Part shown: positions 9,359-17,268 of the stretch, one piece after another | Numbering within the stretch: position 1 is the stretch's first letter | Layout: every line of letters starts with the position of its first letter | Source: Streptomyces sp. NBC_00259 | GTDB taxonomy: Bacteria; Actinomycetota; Actinomycetes; Streptomycetales; Streptomycetaceae | Length of the DNA: 64,000 bases | Reading direction: 5' to 3' | Assembly (NCBI RefSeq): GCF_036181745.1 | Contig: NZ_CP108080.1 | Location: 3,935,501 to 3,999,500, forward strand | Notes under the pieces: model-generated | Databases searched by the model: none | The model's input: the letters and a program-made list of their open reading frames with translations, nothing else | What the model was told of the DNA's origin: nothing | Translations under genes and position numbers: made by a program

Positions 9359-10081
9359 TTGGACAACGCCACACTTGGCGACGCGAGCGACCAGGAACTC
9401 CTGGATCGCCATGTCGCCGGGGACCCGGATGCCTTCGGTGAGCTCGTGCGGCGCCACCGCGATCGGCTCTGGGCCGTGGCGCTGCGCACCCTGGGGGACC
9501 GGGAGGAGGCCGCGGACGCGGTGCAGGACGCACTCGTCTCCGCCTTCCGGGCCGCCCACACCTTCCGGGGCCAGTCCGCCGTGACGACCTGGCTCCACCG
9601 GATCACGGTCAACGCCTGTCTCGACCGCGCCCGCAAGGCGGCCTCCCGCAAGACCTCACCCGTCGACGACACCGAGCGGCTGGAGCAGCTCCTCGAGCCC
9701 CATGAGTCCGCCGAGGCGCCCGCGGAGCGTCAGGACCTCCACCGAGAGCTTCTGGCCGCACTGGCGACACTGCCCGCCGATCAACGGGCGGCCCTGGTGC
9801 TGGTCGATATGCAGGGCTATCCGGTGGCCGAGGCTGCTCGTGTGCTGGACATCCCTACGGGAACCGTGAAGAGCCGCTGCGCACGTGGCCGGGCACGATT
9901 GCTTCCGCTGCTCACGCATCTGCGCGGTGACACCGGGAAGCGCGGTGACACCAGGGATAACGGCGGCCTCTCCAGGGGAAGGAACCGGACGCCAGGGACA
10001 TCCGTCCCACCGGCGACGGGACCAAAGGATGCAGGACCGAGCGATCCTGCTGCTGTGAAGGGCGGAGGTGGGCGCGCGTGA
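9359..10081 (+). CDS. sigM: ECF sigma factor SigM
   Basis: A 240-residue extracytoplasmic-function sigma factor. Region 2 spans about residues 12-80 (core AFGELVRRHRDRLWAVA, then EEAADAVQDALVSAF and TWLHRITVNACLDRARK). Region 4 spans about 130-185 (LPADQRAALVLVDMQGYPVAEAARVLDIPTGTVKSRCARGRARL). A charged tail of about 50 residues follows. TTG at 9359 is preceded by GGGGAGGGGG. The stop overlaps the GTG of the anti-sigma gene (GTGA), implying translational coupling. The order murJ-sigM-anti-sigma-trxB-trxA matches that around the mycobacterial sigM gene, which supports the name and an envelope or redox stress role. Confidence 0.93.
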   Translation: MDNATLGDASDQELLDRHVAGDPDAFGELVRRHRDRLWAVALRTLGDREEAADAVQDALVSAFRAAHTFRGQSAVTTWLHRITVNACLDRARKAASRKTSPVDDTERLEQLLEPHESAEAPAERQDLHRELLAALATLPADQRAALVLVDMQGYPVAEAARVLDIPTGTVKSRCARGRARLLPLLTHLRGDTGKRGDTRDNGGLSRGRNRTPGTSVPPATGPKDAGPSDPAAVKGGGGRA

Positions 10082-11001
10082 CCTCCACGACCGGCACGGC
10101 TCAGCACCCGGACGTTTCGGAGATCGCTGATCTCACCGAGGGACTCCTCTCACCAACCCGGCAGGCGGCCGTGAGGCGGCATCTCGACGGCTGCGAGCTG
10201 TGCGCCGATGTCCGCGCCTCGCTGGAGGAGATCCGGGGTCTGCTCGGCACCCTTCCCGGCCCGCAGCGGATGCCGGCCGACATCGCCGGCCGCATCGACG
10301 CGGCGCTGGCTGCCGAGGCACTGCTGAACGCCACTGTCCCGGATGACACTCCGGCGGATGTTTCACGTGAAACAGCGTCTTCGCCGAAGCACCCTGAGAC
10401 CGTGCCCGCCGATCGCCCCGCAGGACGCCCTCGTGCGACCACCGGCCCAGGGCGCAGCCATTCGGCCCGTAGGCGTCGCCGTGTCACTGTGCTGACTGCC
10501 GCCTTCGGCACTGCGGCCGTCGGACTGAGCGTTCTGCTGTTCCAGTCCATGGGCACCGGAGGCAACAGCGCTGAGAAGACCGCCGGTGACGTCAGCGCGG
10601 CAGATGCGTCATCCGACTTCTCGCAGGACACGCTTCAGGCACACGTGCAGTCGCTCCTGGACACCCGAGCGACGGAGAAGGACACCTCTCCGGGCGGAAC
10701 GAAGCCCGCTCCTCGTCTGGAGAAGGACTCCTCCGTCGGCACCGAGTCCACTCCCAACACCCCCCTACGCTCGTCGGCCGCTGCGGTGCCGGCCTGTGTC
10801 CAGGCAGGCACCGGCCGCGTCGAACCGGCCATGGCCGTCGAGCAAGGCACATATGACGGCACTCGGGCCTATCTCATCGTGTTGCCGCACACCCGCGACG
10901 CCTCTCAGGTCCAGGCCTACGTTGTGGCTGCCACCTGCGTCGACACGGCGCCGGCAGGCAAGGGTGAGCTCTTGCTGACGCGGACCTATCCTCGCCGCTG
11001 A
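10078..11001 (+). CDS. rsmA: Anti-sigma factor (RsmA-like) with HxxxCxxC motif
   Basis: A 307-residue membrane anti-sigma factor presumed to sequester the SigM encoded just upstream. The N-terminal domain has the zinc-anti-sigma signature HLDGCELC (His35, Cys39, Cys42). A hydrophobic segment near residues 135-158 anchors it, leaving a Ser/Thr/Pro-rich exported domain. The Streptomyces coelicolor regulator of sigma M, RsmA, is reported to bind a [2Fe-2S] cluster rather than zinc; if this is its counterpart, the same cysteines would be ligands. A parS site lies inside the gene and is read as VSRET (residues 95-99). The gene is translationally coupled to sigM by a 4-bp overlap. Confidence 0.88.
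   Translation: MTSTTGTAQHPDVSEIADLTEGLLSPTRQAAVRRHLDGCELCADVRASLEEIRGLLGTLPGPQRMPADIAGRIDAALAAEALLNATVPDDTPADVSRETASSPKHPETVPADRPAGRPRATTGPGRSHSARRRRRVTVLTAAFGTAAVGLSVLLFQSMGTGGNSAEKTAGDVSAADASSDFSQDTLQAHVQSLLDTRATEKDTSPGGTKPAPRLEKDSSVGTESTPNTPLRSSAAAVPACVQAGTGRVEPAMAVEQGTYDGTRAYLIVLPHTRDASQVQAYVVAATCVDTAPAGKGELLLTRTYPRR
10360..10373. promoter_or_regulatory. parS site 3, inside the anti-sigma gene
   Basis: Perfect GTTTCACGTGAAAC within coding sequence. It is read in frame as V-S-R-E-T, exactly as in the parS site inside parA, although the two proteins are unrelated. Confidence 0.95.
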
Positions 11002-11123
11002 AACCGCCTCCGTGCCGCTCGGACACCACGGGAATGCATGCCCCGTAGGATCCGTTGGGTGGGGTGAGAGACGTTGACGCCCCAGTAGGCAGTAGGCAGT
11101 CCGCAGAGACGAGGAAGAAACCC

Positions 11124-12086
11124 GTGAGCGACGTCCGTAATGTGATCATCATCGGCTCCGGGCCGGCCGGCTACACCGCCGCGCTGTACACCGCGCGTGC
11201 GTCGCTGCAGCCGCTGGTGTTCGAAGGCGCCGTCACCGCCGGCGGTGCGCTGATGAACACCACCGAGGTGGAGAACTTCCCCGGTTTCCGTGACGGCATC
11301 ATGGGGCCGGACCTGATGGACAACATGCGGGCGCAGGCCGAGCGCTTCGGCGCCGAACTCGTCCCCGACGATGTCATCGCCGTGGATCTGACCGGTGACA
11401 TCAAGACCGTCACGGACACCGCCGGCACCGTGCACCAGGCCAAGGCCGTGATCGTCACGACGGGCTCCCAGCACCGGAAGCTCGGCCTTCCGAACGAGGA
11501 CACCCTCTCCGGGCGGGGAGTCTCCTGGTGCGCCACCTGTGACGGCTTCTTCTTCAAGGACCAGGACATCGCCGTCGTCGGTGGCGGCGACACCGCGATG
11601 GAGGAGGCGACCTTCCTCTCGCGCTTCGCCAAGTCCGTCACGATCGTCCACCGCCGCGACAGCCTCCGCGCCTCCAAGGCGATGCAGGAGCGCGCCTTCG
11701 CCGACCCGAAGATCAAGTTCGCCTGGGACAGCGAGGTCGCCGAGATCCACGGCGACCAGAAGCTCTCCGGGCTGACTCTGCGCAACACGAAGACCGGTGC
11801 GACCTCCGAGCTGCCGGCGACCGGCCTGTTCATCGCCGTCGGCCACGACCCGCGCACCGAGCTCTTCAAGGGGCAGCTGGAGCTCGACGGGGAGGGCTAC
11901 CTGCAGGTGGACGCTCCTTCCACGCGCACGAACCTCACGGGCGTCTTCGGGGCCGGTGACGTGGTCGACCACACCTACCGGCAGGCCATCACCGCGGCCG
12001 GCACCGGCTGCTCCGCCGCTCTGGACGCCGAGCGCTTCCTGGCGGCTCTCGCCGACGAGGAGAAGGCCGCGGCAGCGACCGTCTGA
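11124..12086 (+). CDS. trxB: Thioredoxin reductase
   Basis: NADPH-dependent flavoenzyme of 320 residues that reduces thioredoxin in the cytoplasm. The FAD-binding GSGPAG is at residues 11-16, the redox-active CATC has Cys136 and Cys139, and the NADPH-binding GGGDTAMEEA follows. The C-terminal GAGDVVDHTYRQAITAAGTG is the second FAD signature. GTG at 11124 is preceded by GAGGAAG; an in-frame upstream codon at 11055 has no ribosome binding site and adds residues unlike the family. The gene is followed 48 bp later by thioredoxin, its substrate. Confidence 0.97.
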   Translation: MSDVRNVIIIGSGPAGYTAALYTARASLQPLVFEGAVTAGGALMNTTEVENFPGFRDGIMGPDLMDNMRAQAERFGAELVPDDVIAVDLTGDIKTVTDTAGTVHQAKAVIVTTGSQHRKLGLPNEDTLSGRGVSWCATCDGFFFKDQDIAVVGGGDTAMEEATFLSRFAKSVTIVHRRDSLRASKAMQERAFADPKIKFAWDSEVAEIHGDQKLSGLTLRNTKTGATSELPATGLFIAVGHDPRTELFKGQLELDGEGYLQVDAPSTRTNLTGVFGAGDVVDHTYRQAITAAGTGCSAALDAERFLAALADEEKAAAATV

Positions 12087-12134
12087 CTCACCTAGACCCC
12101 ATCACCCCACACCCCACAAGTGAAGGAGGCCACC

Positions 12135-12476
12135 GTGGCCCTCAAGACAGTGACCGACGCGACCTTCGAAGAGGACGTCCTGAAGAGCGACAAGCCTGTG
12201 CTCGTGGACTTCTGGGCCGAGTGGTGCGGTCCGTGCCGCCAGATCGCCCCGTCGCTGGAGGCCATCGCTGCGGAGCACGGCGACAAGCTCGAAGTCGTCA
12301 AGCTCAACATCGACGAGAACCCCGCCACGGCTGCCAAGTACGGCGTCATGTCCATCCCGACGCTGAACGTCTACCAGGACGGCGAGGTCGCCCAGACCAT
12401 CGTCGGCGCCAAGCCGAAGGCCATGCTCGTCCGCGAGCTCGACGCCTTCATCGGCGATGAGGTCGCCAAGGCCTGA
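12135..12476 (+). CDS. trxA: Thioredoxin
   Basis: A 113-residue dithiol oxidoreductase reduced by the reductase encoded upstream. The active site is WCGPC (Cys31, Cys34), with the cis-proline loop MSIPTLNVYQDG typical of the fold. The strong AAGGAGG at 12123-12129 fixes the GTG at 12135 as the start. An in-frame GTG at 12120 lies upstream of that ribosome binding site and is rejected. The gene is closed by a parS site and a stem-loop. Confidence 0.97.
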   Translation: MALKTVTDATFEEDVLKSDKPVLVDFWAEWCGPCRQIAPSLEAIAAEHGDKLEVVKLNIDENPATAAKYGVMSIPTLNVYQDGEVAQTIVGAKPKAMLVRELDAFIGDEVAKA

Positions 12477-12484
12477 AGCGCTCC

Positions 12485-12498
12485 GTTTCACGTGAAAC
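12485..12498. promoter_or_regulatory. parS site 4, after trxA
   Basis: Perfect GTTTCACGTGAAAC eight bases after the trxA stop and immediately before the trxA terminator hairpin. Confidence 0.95.
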
Positions 12499-12500
12499 AT

Positions 12501-12532
12501 GAATGGGCCGACCTCAAGGGGTCGGCCCATTC
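12501..12532. terminator. Bidirectional stem-loop after trxA
   Basis: Perfect 13-bp stem (12501-12513 with 12520-12532) and a 6-base loop, in the convergent gap between trxA and the GNAT gene. It has no long T tract, as usual in high-GC actinobacteria. Confidence 0.85.
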
Positions 12533-12568
12533 GGTGTCTCTGGACAGGGCGCCGTTGCCGCGGATCGA

Positions 12569-13186
12569 TCAGAGCGGCCGAAGCGCGGGTTCCTTCTGGA
12601 CGGCTCCCAGAAGCCGGTCCAGCGCCAGCTCCACGTCTTCCTTCCAGGAGAGCGTGGTGCGTAGTTCCAGCCGCAGCCTGGGATGCGTGGGATGCGGGCG
12701 GACCGTCTTGAAGCCGACCGCCAGGAGATGGTCGGCAGGAAGGACGCAGGCCGGTTCGGTCCAGCGGGCGTCTCCGAACGCCTCGATCGCCTTGAAGCCC
12801 CGACGTAGCAAGTCCTTGGCGACGGTCTGCACCATGACACGTCCCAGTCCCTGCCCCTGGTACCCCGGCGTGATCCAGGCGGTCATCAGCTGCACGGCAT
12901 CCGGTGAGACAGGGCTCGTCGGAAAGGCCGTGGAGCGCGGCACATAGGCGGGCGGGGCGTAGAGCACGAATCCGACCGGGACCTCGTCGACATAGACGAC
13001 GCGGCCGCACGATCCCCACTCGAGCAGGACGGCGGAGATCCAGGCCTCCTTCTCCAGCTCGGGTCTTCCCGCCTTTACTGCTGCTTCTCCGCTGACTGGA
13101 TCAAGCTCCCAGAAGACACAGGCTCGGCAGCGCTTGGGGAGGTCTGAAAGGTTGTCCAGTGTGAGCGGTACGAGCCGACGGCCCAT
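12569..13186 (-). CDS. GNAT-family N-acetyltransferase
   Basis: A 205-residue acetyltransferase of unknown substrate. The acetyl-CoA-binding motif A is visible as LMTAWITPGYQGQGLGRVMVQTVAKDLLRRG in the middle of the protein (strand, then the Q/RxxGxG/A-type pyrophosphate loop GYQGQGLG). The N-terminus is unusual for the family (PLTLDNLSDLPKRCRACVFWELDPV), with a CxxC-like pair of cysteines nearby. ATG at 13186 follows GAGGAA at suitable distance. It lies at the conserved position between trxA and parB, convergent with trxA. Confidence 0.9.
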   Translation of the reverse strand: MGRRLVPLTLDNLSDLPKRCRACVFWELDPVSGEAAVKAGRPELEKEAWISAVLLEWGSCGRVVYVDEVPVGFVLYAPPAYVPRSTAFPTSPVSPDAVQLMTAWITPGYQGQGLGRVMVQTVAKDLLRRGFKAIEAFGDARWTEPACVLPADHLLAVGFKTVRPHPTHPRLRLELRTTLSWKEDVELALDRLLGAVQKEPALRPL

Positions 13187-13332
13187 GAAGGCTGTTCCTC
13201 GCTTCCTTCGACTGCCGCGCCAAGAGCAGCGGACAGCGCGCTCCGTTCCCGAAGCAGGCTGCCGATGAATCCGCCGACTGCGCCAATGCTCAGGCCGGCT
13301 GTAAGTAGGTGGCCGCGGCTCACCGGTCGCAT
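13075..13332 (-). CDS. Small membrane-anchored ORF overlapping the GNAT gene
   Basis: An 85-codon frame starting at ATG 13332 behind a very good Shine-Dalgarno stretch (AGAGGAAGG). The predicted protein opens with a hydrophobic segment (LLTAGLSIGAVGGFIGSLL) followed by an Ala/Ser/Glu-rich tail. The last 112 bp overlap the start of the acetyltransferase gene in another frame. I do not recognise it. The ribosome binding site and the hydrophobic start argue for a real small gene; the overlap and lack of a family argue against it. Confidence 0.4.
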   Translation of the reverse strand: MRPVSRGHLLTAGLSIGAVGGFIGSLLRERSALSAALGAAVEGSEEQPSWAVGSYRSHWTTFQTSPSAAEPVSSGSLIQSAEKQQ

Positions 13333-13426
13333 GGCTCGCCTTCCTCTGAGATGGGTCAAGGTGGATGCGCCATACCAGAACGCATCGTATCCACCCAGCG
13401 AGGACACGCCTACCGTGAGACGGCAA

Positions 13427-13468
13427 AGGGCGGATCGTGTCCGCCGTCTGCCGGACACGATCCGCCCT
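13427..13468 (-). terminator. parAB operon terminator
   Basis: Perfect 17-bp inverted repeat (13427-13443 with 13452-13468), 8-base loop, directly after the parB stop on the leftward strand. Confidence 0.9.
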
Positions 13469-13485
13469 GATGCGTGCGAGAGGCC

Positions 13486-14586
13486 TCAGGCCTCGTCGTC
13501 CTCCGCGCCTTCTTCGGAGAGCGCCTTCTCCATGACCCGCCCCTCGCCCGGAGCGAGGCTGCCGAGAATGCGGTCGAGATCCTCTATCGAGGCGAACTCG
13601 ACAACGATCTTTCCCTTCTTCTGACCCAGGTCGACCTTCACTCGGGTCTCGAACCGGTCGGAGAGCCGAGAAGCAAGATCGGTGAGTGCCGGCGACAGCC
13701 GGGCGCCCGCCCGTGGGCCCTTCGCCCTGGGCGAGCTCGTGGGCCGCGAACCCATCAGCGTCACGATCTCTTCGACGGCTCGCACCGAGAGTCCCTCGGC
13801 GACGATCCGGTGTGCCAGCCGGTCCTGCTCCTCCGAGTCATCCACAGAGAGCAGCGCCCTGGCATGCCCCGCGGACAGCACACCTGCGGCGACCCGGCGC
13901 TGAACGGGAGGCGAGAGGCGCAGCAGACGCAGCGTGTTGGAGACCTGCGGACGTGAGCGTCCGATGCGGTCGGCCAACTGGTCATGTGTGCAGTTGAAGT
14001 CCTTGAGCAACTGGTCGTAGGCGGCTGCCTCTTCCAGTGGATTCAGCTGGGCCCGGTGGAGGTTCTCCAGAAGGGCATCCAGCAGAAGCTTCTCGTCATC
14101 CGTGGCACGCACGATCGCCGGGATGCGCTCCAGGCCCGCCTCACGGCAAGCGCGCCAGCGACGCTCGCCCATGATGAGCTCGTACCGCTCAGGCCCCAGT
14201 TGCCGTACGACGACAGGCTGGAGGAGCCCGACCTCCTTGATGGAGGTGACCAACTCGGCGAGCGCGTCCTCGTCGAACACCTCACGCGGCTGGCGAGGGT
14301 TCGGAGTGATGGAGTCCAGCGGCACCTCGGCGAAGTGCGCACCGGCAGGCGACACGGGCTCGGTGAAGTCCTCCGTGTCCGGTTCGGCCGCACGCTGCTC
14401 GGGAGCCATGGGTGCCGAGGGAAGCGTGGCAAGCTTCGCCGCCGCCACGCCTCGCTCCGTCGTCAGGACCGGAGCCGCACCCGAGGAGGACGAACCTGCC
14501 CCTTCGGAAGGCCCCGGCCTCTCCTGCGGAGCGGCCGGGATCAGTGCACCGAGCCCACGCCCCAGACCTCTACGTCGCTCGCTCAC
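13486..14586 (-). CDS. parB: Chromosome partition protein ParB
   Basis: A 366-residue CTP-binding clamp protein that loads at parS and spreads on neighbouring DNA to segregate origins. It opens with the typical RRGLGRGLGALIP. The ParB/Spo0J nuclease-like domain contains the CTP-pocket motif GERRWRACREAG, the central helix-turn-helix binds parS (HDQLADRIGRSRPQVSNTLRLL), and a C-terminal dimerisation domain follows. The GTG start overlaps the parA stop (GTGA), so the two are translationally coupled. Six parS targets are within this window. Confidence 0.97.
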   Translation of the reverse strand: MSERRRGLGRGLGALIPAAPQERPGPSEGAGSSSSGAAPVLTTERGVAAAKLATLPSAPMAPEQRAAEPDTEDFTEPVSPAGAHFAEVPLDSITPNPRQPREVFDEDALAELVTSIKEVGLLQPVVVRQLGPERYELIMGERRWRACREAGLERIPAIVRATDDEKLLLDALLENLHRAQLNPLEEAAAYDQLLKDFNCTHDQLADRIGRSRPQVSNTLRLLRLSPPVQRRVAAGVLSAGHARALLSVDDSEEQDRLAHRIVAEGLSVRAVEEIVTLMGSRPTSSPRAKGPRAGARLSPALTDLASRLSDRFETRVKVDLGQKKGKIVVEFASIEDLDRILGSLAPGEGRVMEKALSEEGAEDDEA

Positions 14587-15659
14587 TGGATCCCCTTCGG
14601 CTTACTCTGCTGACTGTTCTGGCCGGCCACATGCGCGGGCTGGGCCTCATAGTGAACCCCGACACCGCGCAGCGCGATCTCACGGGCAGCCTCAAGATAC
14701 GACAGCGAGCCACTGGAGCCCGGGTCGTAGGTGAGCACCGTCTGCCCGTAGCTGGGTGCCTCGGAGATACGCACGGACCGCGGAATGCTGGTCCGCAGAA
14801 CCTCATCCCCGAAGTGACTGCGCACCTCGTCCGCGACCTGTGAGGCGAGCCTGGTGCGACCGTCATACATGGTGAGCAGGATCGTCGACACATGCAGCGT
14901 GGGGTTGAGGTGACCGCGTACCAGGTCGACGTTCCGCAGGAGCTGTCCGAGACCCTCCAGCGCGTAGTACTCGCACTGGATCGGGATCAGCACCTCCGCA
15001 CCGGCGACGAGTGCGTTGACGGTCAGCAGACCCAGCGACGGCGGACAGTCGATGAGGATGTAGTCCAGGGGCTGCTCATACGCCTGGATCGCTCTCTGCA
15101 GCCGGCTCTCCCGTGCCACCAGAGACACCAGCTCGATCTCCGCACCGGCGAGATCGATGGTGGCTGGGGCACAGAAGAGGCCTTCAACGTCTGGAACCGG
15201 CTGGACCACTTCAGAGAGCGGCTTGCTCTCCACCAGGACGTCGTAGATGGATGGCACTTCGGCGTGGTGGTCGATCCCCAAGGCCGTGGAGGCATTGCCC
15301 TGGGGGTCGAGGTCGATCACCAGAACGCGCGCACCGTGCAGCGCGAGCGAAGCGGCAAGATTGACCGTTGTGGTGGTCTTGCCCACTCCACCCTTCTGGT
15401 TGGCGACGACGATGACGCGGGTCTGCTCAGGTCGGGGGAGGCCCTCACCGGCACGACCCAGAGCCTCCACCGCCAGTTGGGCAGCACGACCAATGGGAGT
15501 GTCGTCCATCGGCGGAGGTGTTTCACGTGAAACATCCTCCCCCGTGGACTCGGTACGGGGACCAGGGACCGGATCGGTCATCGGTCCCGCGATGTTGGCG
15601 TCGGACCGCAAGGATTCACTCTCCTCGACTTCAGGCTCGCGATGAACAGAGCCTGCCAT
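14583..15659 (-). CDS. parA: Chromosome partition ATPase ParA
   Basis: Walker-type DNA-binding ATPase that drives ParB-parS segregation along hyphae. The deviant Walker A KGGVGKT is at residues 89-95 of the 358-residue version given here. Walker A' (VLIDLDPQGNAST) and Walker B (YILIDCPPSLG) follow. The start is uncertain. The frame is open to 15833, where the first codons overlap another parS site; ATG codons at 15659 and 15581 are candidates and none has a strong ribosome binding site. An internal parS (15520-15533) is read as VSRET. DnaA boxes lie at 15696-15722, in the leader if this start is right. Confidence 0.93.
   Translation of the reverse strand: MAGSVHREPEVEESESLRSDANIAGPMTDPVPGPRTESTGEDVSRETPPPMDDTPIGRAAQLAVEALGRAGEGLPRPEQTRVIVVANQKGGVGKTTTTVNLAASLALHGARVLVIDLDPQGNASTALGIDHHAEVPSIYDVLVESKPLSEVVQPVPDVEGLFCAPATIDLAGAEIELVSLVARESRLQRAIQAYEQPLDYILIDCPPSLGLLTVNALVAGAEVLIPIQCEYYALEGLGQLLRNVDLVRGHLNPTLHVSTILLTMYDGRTRLASQVADEVRSHFGDEVLRTSIPRSVRISEAPSYGQTVLTYDPGSSGSLSYLEAAREIALRGVGVHYEAQPAHVAGQNSQQSKPKGIQ
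15520..15533. promoter_or_regulatory. parS site 5, inside the parA N-terminal region
   Basis: Perfect GTTTCACGTGAAAC within parA, read as V-S-R-E-T on the leftward strand, in the disordered part upstream of the Walker motif. Confidence 0.95.
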
Positions 15660-15695
15660 GCTTTCGGGGTCGTGAACCAGCGAGGCCGGTGGTTC

Positions 15696-15722
15696 TGTGG
15701 AGAATTCCACCTCTGTGGACAA
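15696..15722. promoter_or_regulatory. DnaA box pair in the parA leader
   Basis: TGTGGACAA at 15714-15722 is a perfect complement of the DnaA box TTGTCCACA. TGTGGAGAA at 15696-15704 differs by one base. Both point the same way and lie in a locally AT-richer stretch between the parA parS sites. Confidence 0.65.
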
Positions 15723-15808
15723 CTCCGTGACCCTTGAGAGGGGCTTGCGGTCGCGCGGCGTAGCGGCCACACGGCCGCGGCTGATGATTCCCTGCAGCAG
15801 TGAGCGAC

Positions 15809-15822
15809 GTTTCACGTGAAAC
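15809..15822. promoter_or_regulatory. parS site 6, parA upstream region
   Basis: Perfect GTTTCACGTGAAAC in the gap between parA and rsmG, close to where the parA promoter must be. It suggests ParB autoregulation of the operon. In the longest parA frame it would be read F-H-V-K, a third reading phase. Confidence 0.95.
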
Positions 15823-15921
15823 ACGATGCACACGCCGCACGGTCACAGCGTTACGACACTCCGAAATGCGTACGTACGAGGACGCAGGCCGACAACCGGC
15901 AGGCAAGGGAAGTCACCGTGA

Positions 15922-16638
15922 TCAACGACGGCGGCGAGTGCGCCCCGTCCTCGCGGCCTTGGCCCGCTTGGCCGCGAACCGCACACCGCCAGGGCTCTCC
16001 CCGACCTCGACTCGCACCACTGTGGACAACGGATCGACGATCCCCTGACCGACCTGGACCACGGAGGTCTCCACGACCCCGAGCTTGCTCAGGGCCGCAC
16101 GGGCGCCATGGAGCTCTTCCTGTGCCGTGTCGCCCTTGAGGGCCAGCATCTCCCCGTAAGGGCGCAGCAGCGGAACGCCCCACCCTGCCAGCCGGTCCAG
16201 CGGCGCCACCGCACGTGCCGTGACGACATGTACGGGCGGCAGCTTGTCGAGCATTTCCTCGGCCCGTCCGCGCACCACCGTGACATGGTCCAGCCCCAGC
16301 AGCTCGACGACCTCCTGGAGGAAGTTCGTCCGTCGCAGCAACGGCTCAAGAAGCGTGATCTTGAGATCCGGGCGAACGAGAGCCAGTGGAATGCCGGGCA
16401 GGCCGGCACCGGAGCCGACATCGCACACCGTGACGCCTTCCGGGACCACCTCCGAGAGCACCGCACAGTTCAGCAGGTGCCGCTCCCACAGCCGCGGCAC
16501 TTCACGGGGGCCGATCAGACCGCGCTTGACTCCCGCATCCGCGAGCAGCTCCGCGTACCTGACAGCCTCGGGGAAGAACTCACCGAACACCGTCCGAGCT
16601 TCTTCTGGTGCCTGGGGAAGCTCTGCTGCCTCCGTCAC
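15922..16638 (-). CDS. rsmG: 16S rRNA (guanine-N7) methyltransferase RsmG (GidB)
   Basis: Methylates G527 (E. coli numbering) of 16S rRNA with S-adenosylmethionine; loss gives low-level streptomycin resistance in streptomycetes. The 238-residue protein has the SAM-binding motif VCDVGSGAGLPGIPLAL and the ITLLEPLLRRTNFLQEV strand typical of the family, and ends in a basic tail. GTG at 16638 follows GGAAGGA. It is separated from jag by a terminator, so it may have its own promoter. A TGTGGACAA nonamer (16021-16029) lies inside its 3' part. Confidence 0.96.
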   Translation of the reverse strand: MTEAAELPQAPEEARTVFGEFFPEAVRYAELLADAGVKRGLIGPREVPRLWERHLLNCAVLSEVVPEGVTVCDVGSGAGLPGIPLALVRPDLKITLLEPLLRRTNFLQEVVELLGLDHVTVVRGRAEEMLDKLPPVHVVTARAVAPLDRLAGWGVPLLRPYGEMLALKGDTAQEELHGARAALSKLGVVETSVVQVGQGIVDPLSTVVRVEVGESPGGVRFAAKRAKAARTGRTRRRR

Positions 16639-16700
16639 CGGAACCGTCCTTCCGTACCGCACTACCGCGCTGTGGTGGCTGATTAACAGGCTGACAAAAT

Positions 16701-16730
16701 TCGGCCCCGCCTGCGAACAGACGGGGCCGA
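16701..16730 (-). terminator. Intrinsic terminator after jag
   Basis: Leftward 9-bp GC stem (16722-16730 with 16701-16709) followed in the direction of transcription by AATTTTGT, one of the few classic T-tailed terminators here. It would end the rpmH-to-jag transcript before rsmG. Confidence 0.8.
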
Positions 16731-16744
16731 CAGAACGACGAAGG

Positions 16745-17254
16745 TCAGGCCGGGAGCACGACGACGAAGCGCTGCGGCTCCTCGCCCTCGGACTCGCTGC
16801 GCAGACCGGCGGCCGCGACCGCGTCGTGCACAACCTTGCGCTCGAACGGGGTCATCGGCTTCAGCTTCACGGGCTCACCGCTGTTCTTGACCTCGTCCGC
16901 GGCCTTGGCGCCGATCTCTGCGAGCTCGGCACGCTTCTGAGCGCGGTAGCCGGCGATGTCCAGCATCAGTCGGCTCCGGTCGCCGGTCTCCCGGTGCACC
17001 GCAAGTCGCGTCAGCTCCTGGAGCGCCTCCAGCACCTCGCCGTCGCGGCCCACGAGCTTCTGGAGATCCCGGCTGCCCGCTTCGCTGATGATCGAGACCG
17101 CGGCCCTGTCCGCCTCGACGTCCATGTCGATGTCGCCGTCGAGATCGGCGATGTCGAGCAGGCCCTCGAGGTAGTCAGCGGCGATCTCCCCTTCCTGCTC
17201 CAGGCGGGTCAGGGTGTCGCCACCCTCGGCGGCGGAGGTGGTGCCTTCCGTCAC
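16745..17254 (-). CDS. jag: Jag/KhpB RNA-binding protein (KH-R3H)
   Basis: A 169-residue RNA-binding protein. A KH domain (about residues 65-125; VSIISEAGSRDLQKLVGRDGEVLEALQELTRLAV in the middle) is followed by an R3H domain (KLKPMTPFERKVVHDAVA). The N-terminus is short and acidic and lacks the Jag_N domain found in Firmicutes, as usual in actinobacteria. It sits directly after yidC, the standard order. In other Gram-positives KhpB acts with KhpA in RNA binding and cell-size control; its job here is inferred from family. Confidence 0.94.
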   Translation of the reverse strand: MTEGTTSAAEGGDTLTRLEQEGEIAADYLEGLLDIADLDGDIDMDVEADRAAVSIISEAGSRDLQKLVGRDGEVLEALQELTRLAVHRETGDRSRLMLDIAGYRAQKRAELAEIGAKAADEVKNSGEPVKLKPMTPFERKVVHDAVAAAGLRSESEGEEPQRFVVVLPA

Positions 17255-17268
17255 GGATGGACTCCTTC

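Noticed and set aside
11081..11104. GTAGGCA direct repeat before trxB as a regulatory element
   Set aside because: Only two short adjacent copies, no symmetry and no promoter elements around them.
12120..12134. Upstream GTG start for thioredoxin
   Set aside because: It lies on the upstream side of the AAGGAGG ribosome binding site used by the GTG at 12135.
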